Positions 10,730 through 24,500 of a stretch of 64,000 nucleotides of DNA are shown piece by piece (position 1 is the stretch's first letter; each line of letters starts with the position of its first letter). The position numbers and the translations under genes were made by a program. The notes below the pieces were generated by a model that saw only the letters and a list, made by a program, of their open reading frames with translations, was not told where the DNA came from and searched no databases. Origin of the DNA: Mactra quadrangularis (lineage: Eukaryota > Mollusca > Bivalvia > Venerida > Mactridae); contig CM046307.1 in NCBI GenBank assembly GCA_025267735.1, positions 49,643,395-49,707,394 on the forward strand, written 5' to 3'.

Positions 10730-12231
10730 TAAAATTTTGTTTAATACATTTAGTTGAATTATATTGTTTATAAATTCAGCATTTGTGATAACTACTGACC
10801 CGGATCCTCTGAACATCAAATTTTTTATACAGTCGGGCTACTCAGGGTTTGTCCAAGGACTTATACTGGGCACTGTATATTAAGGTGGGCCTTCACTTTT
10901 GTTTAAGGCACCCTATGATAATAGTTTCAGGGCAAAAGGTTTGGTTATCACTTCCAAAAAGGGTCTCCAATGTTCAAATTTTGTTGCTTAGAGAATATAG
11001 TTGGAAACCAACACCTGCTCAACTAGAATCAACATTTTGTTTGAATTGTCAAGATGATCACAAAATTATGTGATACTAAAACTGATTCACAAATGTTTTA
11101 TTCCAATGATTTATATAATTTATGTATTTGACACCATAATTCTAAATATCAAATGGAAAAATTAATTGCATCTGAATGTGAAACCAACTCACAAGCATCA
11201 AATTAAATACATGTACAACTCGGCTATCCTCTTAAAATCTTTGTTGGCTGGTAATTTTGATCGCCATGGGCGATTGGGGGAGGGTTTGTTCGGAACCCTG
11301 TATCAGTCTATGTAATTAATGGGTGGTAGGTTGCCCAGAACAACCACTTTTTAGTTTGGGTAACAATCTCTTTTGGTCTACCAAAATTCTGTTTATGGGA
11401 TATAAGTTCCTGCTTTTTTAATGATCTGTCCGGACAACCTCTTTCATATCATAATTTCATAGACTAAACTAGGTCATTCTTTTAAAATCTTGGTGGCCCA
11501 GTAGAATTTTTGGTCACCATTAGTGATTGGGATGTTAATTTTGGACCCTGTATTGTCCACATATAACCATGGATTGATATTTGGAACACCTAAACAGACA
11601 GATTTATAAGAATATAAAACTTTATTTATATACAATGATGTATACATATAGAGTTGTTACATTTTTTTTGTAATGTAAAATAAACTTGATAATGAAGAAA
11701 ATGGCTCCTGTGTAAAACAGTATAAAACAATATGTTCATTTTTGTAGGTCGTACATACCACAAGGCAAAGTGCTACAAACACAAAAAAGTAGCAAATAAA
11801 AAATGATTAAAGTAAAAAAATAGCTCTGTTCTCCTTTACAACTAATTTTTCTTAGTACAAACAGTGTATATAGATCTGTCTATGAGGAAAAGTGACAATT
11901 TTCCAGACAATGTTGAGTCTTCACTATTAGTTTTATCATCAAATTGGTTTTCAAACGATACACACATAAACAACAGGAACTAAGAATTTATAAATCTAGG
12001 ATTAAAAAAAAAATAAACCAAAATTTTACTAAAGAGTTTTTAAAACAAATAAGTTTTGAAATATAGATTTTTATATTTAGATTGATATAACCAGGATTTT
12101 TAAAAAAAGATTTCTATAACATTTTTTCAAAACAAAAAAAATTTAAAACAGATTTCAATACAAAAAGATAAAACAGATTTTTAAAACAATTTTTTAAAAG
12201 CAAATTAAAAAGGATTCCAAAACAAATATTT
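10730..12231. other. Region between two convergent genes
   Basis: This holds the 3' flanks of the SelU gene (+) and the temptin-monooxygenase gene (-). No further gene was found. Around 11218-11590 an imperfect duplication is visible: CTCTTAAAATCTTTGTTGGC at 11231 against TTCTTTTAAAATCTTGGTGG near 11480, each followed by a TTTTTG.TC.CCAT.G..GATTGGG stretch. The part from about 12000 to 12231 is A/T homopolymer-rich. Confidence 0.6.
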
Positions 12232-12565
12232 TCAAAACAAAGAAATCATCAGTATAATAGTGGCAATAACAAGACCAATAGGACGATTAGTGACAGCGAT
12301 GTTGATATCATCTTGTAACATCTTAGCTTTATATTTCTCTACAGCAAGTTGACCATCACACGAGTCAAACCTAGAGTACCATTCTAAGACTTCATGACGA
12401 TTATCACCATATCTTGTTGAAAATAAACGTTGCATTGATCCAACGTCACCAGAAAAACATGGATGTTTCTTTAATTCTCTGACATGCTCCAAGCATTCCT
12501 TTCGGCAATAACCCATTGAACATAGATTAGATACTGTGTCGTATATTTCCATTGTCTCCGGGTCA
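12232..12565 (-). CDS. Last coding exon of the temptin-monooxygenase gene
   Basis: Begins after a TTACAG acceptor and supplies the third base of a Ser codon, then DPETMEIYDTVSNLC. It encodes six cysteines and ends at the TGA at 12234-12232. The final residues are small-polar then hydrophobic with no charged tail after them (MISLF, stop), as in GPI-anchor signals; a single membrane span would usually be followed by basic residues. Confidence 0.85.
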
Positions 12566-15500
12566 CTGTAATTGTATATATATATGAGGTAAAAATTAAT
12601 AGACATCAATTAGAGACTTTAGTCAGTTATCCTTTTCTGATAAAATCTGAAGCAATCCAATTGGTAAGTAGGTCCTTACAGTTGGAATCCTCGGATTTTC
12701 TTATAGAATTCCTTCGTAAGGATTACAAAATATTTTATCTAATATCTTTCTTGCTAATGAAGATATTTACAGAAGTGATGAAATTAATATAGTTCTTACC
12801 CTAAAAATACTTAGCTTGAATTTCAAACAATTTAAATGATTTACAAAAAAGTTATTTAAGATTAATTTTGGCAAATCGACATTGAAAAGTAAGGGTAAAA
12901 TCTGAGAAATCCAACTAATTAGACCTACCTTTTTGAAGAGTATGCAAGGGGAAATAACTGACTAAAATCCCTTATTATAATAATATCTGGTACTTAAAAC
13001 AATCAGTAAGGTACATACTTCATGTAGGAGCAGTGATCCAGTGGTAGGAAGCTTGCTTTGGGATCGGTAGGTCTCGGGTTTGATTCCCGATTTGGTACTG
13101 CTAATTTCCTTGAGCAAGAAACTTGCCAAAGTTGTTCCATTCCACCCAGGTGTATATGGGTGCTGTAAGGGATTGCCTGCCTGTAGGTAATTTCGATGAT
13201 CAAGGGTTATTGTTTGAAATTATAAAGTCAGCTTAACATGTATATGAAGGTAGACCTCAAACCTCACTTTATTTTAAATTTCAAAATACTGTTCTTTTCC
13301 AACCCCACTGAAGTGGTACAGATGTACAATGTTATTATCACCAGACTAAAAACATATCCTTCTACTCTCTGTACACATACGGTTCATTGGTTTGGTAAAA
13401 ACAATTTTGCAAGCTAGCACTACAACGTAGAAATTTGAAACATTGAATATCGCTGTACAACACTAGGTTGCAATACCCGTACTTAATTGCCTCGTTGTAA
13501 CCTATGAAGATTCCAAGAATGATAACTATATCCATCTTTGAGCTACATTACTTCCCTTTAAAAACTCATAATGATAATAATAAAAACAACAGCAGCAACA
13601 ACAACTACAACTACAATAATAATAAATTTAATAATAATAACAACAACAGGAACAATAACAGCAACGACAATAACAACAACACCAGCAACAACAATAATAA
13701 CAGCAACAACAACAACAGCTGCCACAACAACAAACAACAATAGCAACAAGGAGCAGCAACAACAGCAACAGCAGCAGCAACAATAACAGCATCAACAAAA
13801 ACAGCAAAAATAATACCAACAGCAACAACACAAAAACAACAACAACAATAATAATAGTATTACCTATAATTTGCCATCTTGGCTGTATCACAACCTCGTC
13901 TCATTGTCTGATATCTATATTCACATTGACTGAGACTCTTCCATGCTACACATTCTGTAACAAAAACATTTATGGAATTTAAAACAAAAATCAGTCTTGT
14001 GTATTTTGGGTCAATTGATGGTTATCAAATTCAGACGACTGGCTCGGGTAAAACAGTAGCGGATGGCAAGAGCTATTGGCCAACCTTTCAGTGCAAGATC
14101 AAGGTCAATGTCATGGTAAAGGTAACACACACGAGAAAGTTGTTCAAACTTTTTGAATCATTTGAATGATCATGTGGGATTCGAGACGCAATTATAAATA
14201 GTTATTATTCAAATTAACTTGATGGAATCATTGACAAATCTGTAGGTGTAATTGACATTTTCCGTGACCTTGACCTTAATCCAAAAAGAATGATATTAGG
14301 CATACCCCGTAAATACTAATAAGATTATCAAACAATTAGTTTATCTGAGACTATAATTTGACAATGAAATATGAAAATATAATTATATTGGATTGCCTTC
14401 ATCAAGAGTTTTCTATGTTTATGCTTAATATTGTCCACATGTTGTGTAGGTCAAAGGCCAATGTTAAATGAGAAGGTATATGTATAAAATGATTCTCATA
14501 ATCCTTGATAAAACCAAACGTTTCAACAATAATGCGTGATGCACACATGTCTAGAAGTCAACAATTTAAGGTCAATGTCGTATAGATAGTTCAATATTGT
14601 TGTGATAGTTATATGAATGCAAACACTAGATGGCTTAGTCTGTGTGATAATTTCATTACTCGCACATGCAACATAACCGAGTTCATTCAAAACCCTCTCA
14701 AAAGCATTTGCATCGCTCATGACATTCCCTCTTGTCACCACATTTAGTTAACTGATGACAACTTTTGGCAATCGGTGAAAGGTTGGGCTCTAACACCGGT
14801 ATACGATATATATCGAATACCGGTATTGTAGGTTCGATAGATATATCTTTTTTTATTTATTGGAGTTAACGCCGTATCAACACAATTTAGGTCATTTCAC
14901 GGCGTCCAGCGCACCTAACCTAGTTTTCCTGGACCATTGTCTATAACCAGTACTTACCTACCCTTCCACAAGGCCGGAAACTTCTCCAAATTATCTAATC
15001 AATGGAGGAAAATCGACATTATTGTCAAATTTTCATGGAAGGGTATAACCTCCCCGGGTAGGATTCGAACCCGCACCCCCTCGGGCACGAATATCCAAAT
15101 CCAGGCGCGCTACCAACTGCGCTATCGACCCGGGTCGATAGATATATCGGATCGAACGTTTTCGTATCGAACAAAATATCGATCAATGACGGTCATACAA
15201 ACAAAATCCATGGTCTGCAAATCATTTGATATTTTGTATCGCCAAATCATCATTTCCTTGCTTCCAATTCGGTTTGTAACAAAAGGGAAGTACAACTGTC
15301 GCGGTTAGAATATCCATTACAATTTATGTACTTTCGTTTTCAATTAGTCCAGGAACCCTTAACTATCAGTATTTTAAATTCAGCTCAATTTTGGAGCCAG
15401 AAGTCTCTTGGATTTGTTCGGGTAGATCCGCAATGTAAAGAAAACTTGATTGATCAGAAACGATATTCTTGTTAATAGCTGAAGTTCTGAAAGAGTATGA

Positions 15501-18500
15501 TTTTTCTTTTGCCGATCTTTGTTTAGTGTCATGTGAATATGAATTACTGGAGATAAATCTAACTAAAACCAAACATCAAGAAAATGATTTTTTTATGTAA
15601 ATCCTGCACAGTGCACACAAGTACATAAACGATCGATTTTCGAACGCACTCAGTCAATGTTGATGTTAATACACAGACTTTTCGTGTCCAAAACTCGTCT
15701 GCAACATAACATTTGTTCGAGAATATGCTGCCTCCGAAAAAAAAAGTTTCGGGTTATTGTATTGTACTAAAAGATGCACTGACCAAATTGTACTATATGC
15801 TGCAAAAATGTTTTAAGCAAAGGAGGCAATACAGCAAACTTGGCAGTGCATGTCACCCTGTCAGCAGACAGATCATGTCTAGAAACATACTCACTCATTC
15901 TCATACCCAGAGGCTATCTAAATTCTCTATTAAGATCGAGAAGATAACTTCTGGGTACTAGAATAAGACTCACTAGATGCAATGATATTTCTTAAAAAAT
16001 GCAAACGTCAAAGACTTTTTAAAACATTTAAAATATTAATGAGACAGTGCATTTAGTAGTATGGTGTTACCACATTCAAAATAAATTAATAAAATATCAC
16101 TGTTTTGCAGTTTTATAAAAATCTATTATTAAAATAATGATATATCGAATATCGATCATTTTGTATCGATACGAATATCGTATCGATCATTCTGACCGAT
16201 ATAGAGCCCTATCTTGCAAGTATATGACATGATGTAAATCAATGTCTTAACATGGTTAACATTTCAGTAAGCAAAAACACTATAATGTATCATCCTATTA
16301 GAAATCTAAAACGGTATAAAGAAGTTGAGTCGCTTTAGGATACTGACTCTCAGTCGCATGCACAGAAACGGCGACCATCTTGAATTTCGAAGTGGAAATC
16401 GTGCTTTTTGTGAATGGTAGACCATGCTGGTTATCTGTGCCAAATGTGGTGCTTGTATCACCAAGCGAAAGAATGATGCAGTTATCGACCCAACTAATGT
16501 AAGAAAAAAGTGAGTAAACACTGTTTTGCGCTAAAACTCTCAACTTCTGTGATATGACTTATTTATAAAATGTGTTGATATGGCGTTAAACCACTCTCTC
16601 CCATAAAACTTTGTGTTTGTCTTTTAACCATCGTCTTCAAAGATTTGTGCAACACAAAAACAATCTAGGACCAGTATATTTAATGTTGAACTGTTCGAAA
16701 GTCAAACAGAAAAAATTGCTACATGTATGCCTAAACTCTATCTCTGTCCTATCTAACAGAGAGCAAACCAAAAACAAAATCAGAGACCAGTATTATGTAA
16801 TGCAGTGCCATCCCAAAACCATAATAGAATACGATACGCTAACTTTATCTCTTTATTTCATGAGAGGATAATCTTAAAAGTCCTTTATTGTTGAATGGCT
16901 ATGCTCCCGTTGCAGCTCAGTAAATATACTACTTGTACTACATTCACAAAAGTGAACAAGTGAAACTTGTATGCGATGCAAAGGAGAGTATCAAATGGGA
17001 TAAAACAATCAGTGAACCATTCTTACTAGGGCTGTGGATCGTTGAGCAAGTGGCGATCCAATCCGAACCACGATTCATGTGAAGTGATTCACGAATCGAA
17101 CCACGATTCTCTTGTTAATGGAGAAGCATACAGAACTCATGTTATAAAAAGAGTGAAGAATTGCAAGATTTTTTACTATAAGGAAAACCATCTACTACAA
17201 ACATGTCTATTATCAGGCGTTTTATGGCCTTTTTAGGGATAACAAATTTTTTTTAATGTGTATCAATCGAATTTTGACTCAATATTGTTCGGTCCCTACA
17301 TAAATTTAAGTTTAAATTAGAAGTGCGACTCGTTTTCAGTTGTAATTAAGCTGAAAATGTTCTTTTTTTTCTAAAAGATAGATCGCGATCCGACGATTTC
17401 GGCCGTGACGAATATTCGTACTCGATTTTCTGGTCGGGATCGCGAATATCCAAGTACTCGGATACTCGCCGCAGCCCTAGTTCTTACCTTCAGATCTCAT
17501 GTTTTCTTTAGGATAGTAAGTAATAAAAGCTAAACACATTTCATCGTATGTGGCATCACCAAAGTTAGTGGTAAGATTTCTTGACATAGATTCAAATCTA
17601 CATGTAGTCCTTATTTCATCTCCAGGGTTTATTCGTACGGTTGGTAAATGTCTGAAATTATTTCATGTAAATTTACTGTAGTGTAAATAGTCGTAATCAT
17701 GGGACGGTAGCGCAGTTGGTAGTGTGCTTGGATTTCGAATCCGGAAGGAGGTATGGGTTCCAATCCCACCCGGGGAGGTTATACCCTTCCATGAAATTTT
17801 TACAATAATGCCTATTTTCCTACATTGATAAGGTATATGGATAAGTTTCCAGCCTTGTGCAAGGGTAGGTGAGTACTGGTTATAGACAATGGTCCAGGAA
17901 AGGTTAGGCAGGCTGGACGCCATAAAATAACCTAATTAATGTACTGACACGGCGTTAAATCTAGTATAAATTAGTAAATATATGCATGATATTGGTTTTT
18001 CATATGATAAAGAGTGTCAACGTTCTGTAGTCGATGGTAAGCGAGGTGCCAGTCCACATCACTTTCGTTTTTTTTCAGAGCAAAAAATGAGACATTCATT
18101 TTCAAAGGTGTTGCTGCCAACGTGATGTCATGAATGTAAATCGCATCACTGGAGCTTGACATTATGTATCATATTCCGAAAAACATCCCTCCTTCAGAGA
18201 TTTTCAAACTACGATACAGAATGTCAAGCTGTTGAGGTGACAGTGCAGTCAGTGCGGTCACACATTTGGACTAAATAAGGTTCCTTGCATTACAACAATA
18301 CTTCAATAATGAATGTTTTTTAACTTTTTATAACAAATGATACAGAAAGTTTATGTACTGTTGTCAAAACCTACAGTTCACGTAACTATCATTCATAAAA
18401 ATAACCAGCAGCGTGTTCAGTTAACTTGAACGTTCCAAAATGTTCCGTAACGGAAGTGTCGGAACAACTCAATCCAAAGACAACCCAACCCGAGACAACT

Positions 18501-21500
18501 CAATCTCCTACTAACGAGTTGAGTCGAGTTATGCACGGGTTGAGTTGTCTTCGGGTTGAGTTCTCTCGTACCCGTAACGTTAGCTTACAGTAGTTACTGA
18601 ACACGGGGGGGTCAGGGGGTCCAGACCCCCTACAATTGGAAAACGCACCTGTTCATTTGTGTATTTCTTGCCCATAAGTCATTTTAAAGTAGCACGAAGC
18701 ATTTTTTCTCGGTGATTAACATAGATTTAATGGTTATGTAGTTTTTATTATCAATATGATGCATTTTTCTGCAAAATGTGTATAATGTGGTTGTGGTTCG
18801 AGGTTCGGACCCTCCCCCCCCTAGAAAAGTTCGGACACTCCTAGAAAAGTTCGGACCCCCCCTAGAAAAAAATTCTGGACCGCCCCTGTAATCCCCATTA
18901 AATTTTCGTCATCATTCTCACTCGAAGACACTAGACTGTAGATAGATATAAAACACAAAGCTTCATAGCAATTTTTAAGAGATACCTACTCATGGGAGAC
19001 TGGCGTGTTGTAGTCATAGATCGGATCAGCTGCTAGCGGCAGTGATACACCATTACGTAATATTTCTGTGTACTGTGCTCTTCCTGAAAATTATAATTGG
19101 ACAACTATATGTCTACACTGAATTAGGATCGAAATGGAAGTATTAAATTGTTTATAATGGGATGTATTTGAAGACAGCAGTAACGACAGTACAGCCTTAC
19201 TGCTTTACTGTTGTACTGCCGAAAATTCTAACAGTAAGACTTTACTGCTGTACTGCCGAAAAGTCTAACAGTAAGGCTTAACTGCTGTACTGCCGATAAT
19301 TCTAACAGTAAGGCTTAACTGCTGTACTGCCGATAATTCAAACAGTAAGGCTTTACCGCCCTACTGCTGTACTGCCGAGAATTCTAACATTAAGGCTTTA
19401 CCGCCGTACTGCTGTACTGCCGAGAATTCTAACATTAAGGCTTTACTGCTGTACTACTGTACTGCCGAAAATTCTAACTGTAAGGCTTTACTGCTGTTCT
19501 GCCGTTACTGCTGTCTTCACGTACATTATAATGGGATCGTTTTATTTTCTGCTATAATGAACACTTTTATGTGGAAAAATCATCCCATTTTTTATGATTT
19601 TATGTACCGAATGATATAATCGATTCACATTTAGCACATAAAACAAGAAAAAGTCACCTGAATAAATTCGAAAATTAGCATTTATAAATTTAGCAACATA
19701 CGATTCAAATTATGTTACTCGAACGAAGTATAATTTTGATAAATATTACTAGCTATAAACATTATCAATGTTTTCTTAACTTTCTTCATATGTCCAAGGA
19801 CTTCTGAAAGGGACCACATGTTGCTAGCTTGATAATACATGTACTTTGATTCATTATAATAGTTAGCGACAATGCTCTGATTCATTACAATAGTTAGCGA
19901 TAATGCTCTGATTCATTATAATAGCTAGCGACAATATTCTTATTTTAACACATAATTGTATACATTATGTATTTATATGCAGGGGCCGATCCAGTATTTT
20001 TTTTCTAGGGGGGAGAGTCAGAACTTTTTCTAAGCGCATTGGGGGTGGGTGGGTGGGGGGTGTGGGTCCCATCTTTCGAACTACAACCACATTATGTTTA
20101 CACATTTTGCATAATATTGCAACAAAGTAGTAATAAAACTACAAACACCATTAAATCTAAATCTATGTTAAGAACCGAGTAAAATTGCTTCATGCTTCTT
20201 AAGAAAGACTTACTGACAATAAATACACTAATGGAAAGGTACAATTTGGAAATTCTATGGGGGGGATTCGGACCCCCCTGACCCCCCGCTAGATCCGCCT
20301 ATGATATGTATATTTGATGTACGCAAGCATCCTCAAGGAAGCCACTTGTGGAGGGGACAAAGTATACTTACCAAGAAGGTGCATATGATTGGCAACAGTT
20401 GCAACATTGATTGGTCCATCCATGAGTTGTGACGTACATTCACTATGGCAGGAACCAGTTTCAGTGTAAGATAAGGTACGGGGAGGAATTTCCAGTCTAA
20501 ATTGACCCATCATCAACACTCCAGCATTGTTAGGGCGGAGTTTTGGTGTTAAATGAAACGTCATTCCTGAACTGTCGACATAATCTGTTTTATGGAATGG
20601 ATTATTCCAATGATGCTGAAAATATTAAAGGTATTCTACATGTATTATGTAATAATGATACAAGGGCTGGCACTGGTAGATTAGCTGTAGCCTGTTAAAT
20701 TACCCTAAGCGTTCCAAAACGTTTCGTAACGATACATTCGGCACTTTCGGTCATGTATCGTATAGAACGTTTTGGAACGTTTAGGGTAATTGAACAGGCT
20801 GCTGGTTAGATCATTGGATCAGAATTTGACTTTGCACCTTGCATTTACTGATTTTTCCAAGGCGTTTGACCAGGTTCCTCATCAGTCAGTAGCTACCTTT
20901 CTATTAATAATCTATTCATCATATTTTTCATCGATACTTTTGTCTACTACCCAAAACATTATGATCAAATCAATGACAGCTATTCGAAACAAATAGATGA
21001 AAATAGACTGTCTTTATTTATATATTTAATGATATTTAATGAATGTTATTACAATGTATAAGATTTACTATGACAAACTTATATTTTTCATGTTACCGAA
21101 CACCAGGTACATTTCTCGCTCATGGAAATTAGCATTGCACCTGGCTGGATTCGAATAGTAAAACTAGACAAAATGTGACTATTGTACTTATACTGGTAAG
21201 TCCTACACCTGCCCAGCCCAATAAATCGGTCAGTGTGACATAGACCGCTTGTGTACAGAATGCGAAGCGCTAGCTAGCGATGTGTCTTGAAAACCGGCCA
21301 AAGGTTAACAAATTGATATTTAACAGTGTAACAAAATATACCATACCTGCATAACAGCATATTTGATACCTTTAGTACCACCAATGAGTATTCCCATCTC
21401 TTTATTAAGACATTGACCACCTGCCCCAGCACCCCACAGAGCTATTATAGTACGACATGAATACATAGCATCACCACATTCTGTGGGCTGCATTAGAGGT

Positions 21501-24500
21501 CCTGGTGCTTCATCAGCTGTGCAACAAAATTATATATAGAAAGAATGGTGCATTTACTACATTTACAGTAAAATTAGACATGATAAAAAACTTTGATATT
21601 GCCAAATCATGCGATCTTTGAGGATAAACCCCATTATGAAATGTAACACTATCCATGGACTACATAGAAAATAGACATATAATCTATTTCAAAAACACCC
21701 AAAAGAAGGACTTTTTAATAAATGCAGCTACCCCTTTTGATATATTTATGTTATATATTGTAATTCAAAGTGAAAGTAGACTGAAACCGAAAATTGAAAC
21801 CAAAAAACAATATATAGTAGTCTTGTGATAGAAAACAACTTTCTCCGAATTAACGATTTTGTTTCATATTTATTCGACGTATTTGGCAAAAAATGAACAT
21901 AAAGTTTTCCTATAAAAACATTCCCCTTTTTGACGAGGTGGTCACTTATCAAACTTTTATTTCTATATAAATTATTATGTTGATTTTTTTTTACTTTATA
22001 ACAGTTTTCATATCTGTTGTCAAAGAATATGATTATGTTCATAATTATAGTGACTTCAAGTCCCACTTGCTTCAGTTGAGAAAAACAAGGTCCCAAATAT
22101 TAAGAACATTTTGGATGGTCCGAATAGTAAAACTTTGTGTATAACATTTACATAATACATAGACCTTGTCAAAAGCATTTACTAATACCGAGCTTCACGA
22201 CCATGCATTCCATCTTAAACATTAGAAATAACACTGGACTCGCCTACATGACTGTGTCAAAAGCAATTACTTATACCGAGCTTCACGATCATGCATTCTA
22301 AAAACATTAGAATTAACACTGGACTCGCCTACATGGCTGTGTCAGGGAGCCAGTTAAGAATTCTTACCTCCCTCACACCCAAACACTAATGTATGATGCA
22401 TCACTTCTATATTATCTATGATAGGATCATAAGCAACAAGATGGTAATCTTTATCCTGGGGTAACTCCATTGTTACACATATATATGTTGTTTCCTTAGA
22501 AGGCACTGGTGTCTCCGGGAAACGTACTGTCAGATTAAACGTTTCTGAAAGTTAAAACAGGATTTAATTGAAATAGTATTTTGTTTTCATGAAAATATAA
22601 ATAATCATACAGATAGTTTCAGAGAGATTCAGCCAGTGAAAGACTGGTCATTTGATATTATTCATAATATTCAAGACATGTCAAAGTACTATACAAATTA
22701 TTACCATAACATAACAAGTCATTTCTCCAATGAAGATCACTGACAATGGCAAAACGTTTATAAACCATTTTATTGAATACACAATATACAATATATAGAA
22801 CCTTAAAACAAAGACCACTTCCGCTGAACGGCATTTGTATGTTGTTATGTTCTTACCTGGTTCTTCAATAGCCGGACAATTCTTTTTATAATCGCAATCA
22901 ATATAAGATGGTTTCCCATCACATAGTTCACTATCAAATGGATCACAGATACCTGAAAGATTAGATAACATAATGGCATTCGGAACACCTTGGATAACTT
23001 TTATGCAGATATGTCTATTTTCGTAAAAAAAACACTGTCAATATTATGATAGCGTGCAGTGACACCTGTGAATGAATATTGATGGTTTGTTTGGATTTTA
23101 TGCCGTTTATCAACAAATTGGAACTTTATGTGTAGGTTTGTCCAATGCTACAATGAATCAGGGGCCCGTATTATCAAGCGTCTTATGATCAATTTTAGTC
23201 GTAAACCCTTCTATATAAATGTTAAACTATCGTAAGATTTTTGATAATATTTATGCTGCCCAAGGTTTCCAGAATTCTTTCCTTAAAAAATACCCGCTAA
23301 ACATTTCAAATAAATTTACAGCCACCCTCATAACGGATGAAAACCGACATTGTTGTCAAACTTTTATGGTATGATACTTGTATGACTAGTTCAGACAAGA
23401 ATTGATTCTGGAGCGCTTAATTCAAAATAATCGGGCCGCATGCATAAATAAGCTTTCCAACAAAGCTCATATAAATGATAAACGTGGTCGTATTGTCCTT
23501 TTAGATTACTAGTTACTTGTCCAGTTGTTTACTAAACAAAAAAGCAACGGATGTCCACATTAATACATGTTATGTGCATTGATGAATAGACAACTAACGC
23601 GAAACAAAAAAATGCAATACAAAATGTACTTAAAAACAATCGGATTGTACAACAAAATGTCAATTAAAAATACCACGCTGGTTATTGTATAACATGTGAT
23701 TTGTGACGACTTTAAGTGCCTAATGCTTGATTTGAGAAGAAAAATGCTCCTTTATTAAGACCATTAAGAGCGTTTATTTGAATGGTCCCATGAAACTTTA
23801 CTGTTTTTCCAAAGTCAGCCAGACAATACTAAATACAGACCAGTTAAAGAGCCAAGCAAACACGAAATATACATTCACTAACCGTAACATGTCTAAAATA
23901 TAACAATTAAATCTAAATGAGAAATGTAACAAAATAAAATATAAGCGTGATAGTCAACATCGATGGGTAAAAGCAAAATAAGTCTAACAGTGACTTACTA
24001 TACATGTATATATAAAAAAGATATAAACTAGTTTAGCTCTGACCCATGAGTGTACAAATTATACTTTGATTGTACAATGTATTACCAGGATGAGATAAGC
24101 CAGTTGTATATTTAGGTGTTGAGCCCATAGTCCATTCACAATCAGGATCGCCTAATTCTTCACCATTAGTTTTCCCATCACCGTCGGAGTCTTTGTTACA
24201 TAACGATGCATCCCATACCTAAAATATGTGTTCAATGTGGATCTTTGAAATAAATACATTGTACATCAGATGGAGCCAATTCTGAACTTTATTCAATTCT
24301 GTTGATTCTTAGGTCTTGGTCAGTAATGACTCCAGGGGCATAATTAGAACAATTTGTTAAGGATCTTCATGTTATCTTTGGTAATGGTATGCTAAATTGA
24401 TTTTTGCCAAGAACGTATTTTCAAGATAGGTTGACGACGAACGGACGGACGAACTCACGCACGCACTAATGCACTCATGGATGACGAATATATGATGTTC

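Larger units (their letters stand above)
14785..16209. mobile_element. Possible DNA transposon remnant with a nested SINE
   Basis: GGGCTCTA at 14785-14792 and its complement TAGAGCCC at 16202-16209 bound a 1.4 kb stretch. Both ends run inward into similar ATATATCGAATA/CGGT words (14798-14826 and 16140-16200), which suggests subterminal repeats. No transposase frame and no target-site duplication were found. A family 1 SINE and a family A fold-back are nested inside. The pairing of the two ends is an inference. Confidence 0.4.

Noticed and set aside
13504..13891. Overlapping frames rich in Asn, Thr, Val or Cys
   Set aside because: All are read-through of the AAC/CAA microsatellite on both strands and have no domain or splice support.
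16298..16543. Two overlapping antisense frames of 71-81 codons
   Set aside because: No recognisable motif, no splice phase match to neighbouring exons, and location within a repeat-rich intron.
19164..19524. CRISPR-like repeat array
   Set aside because: Units are adjacent without unique spacers, in an animal genome, within inverted ends; it is a minisatellite.
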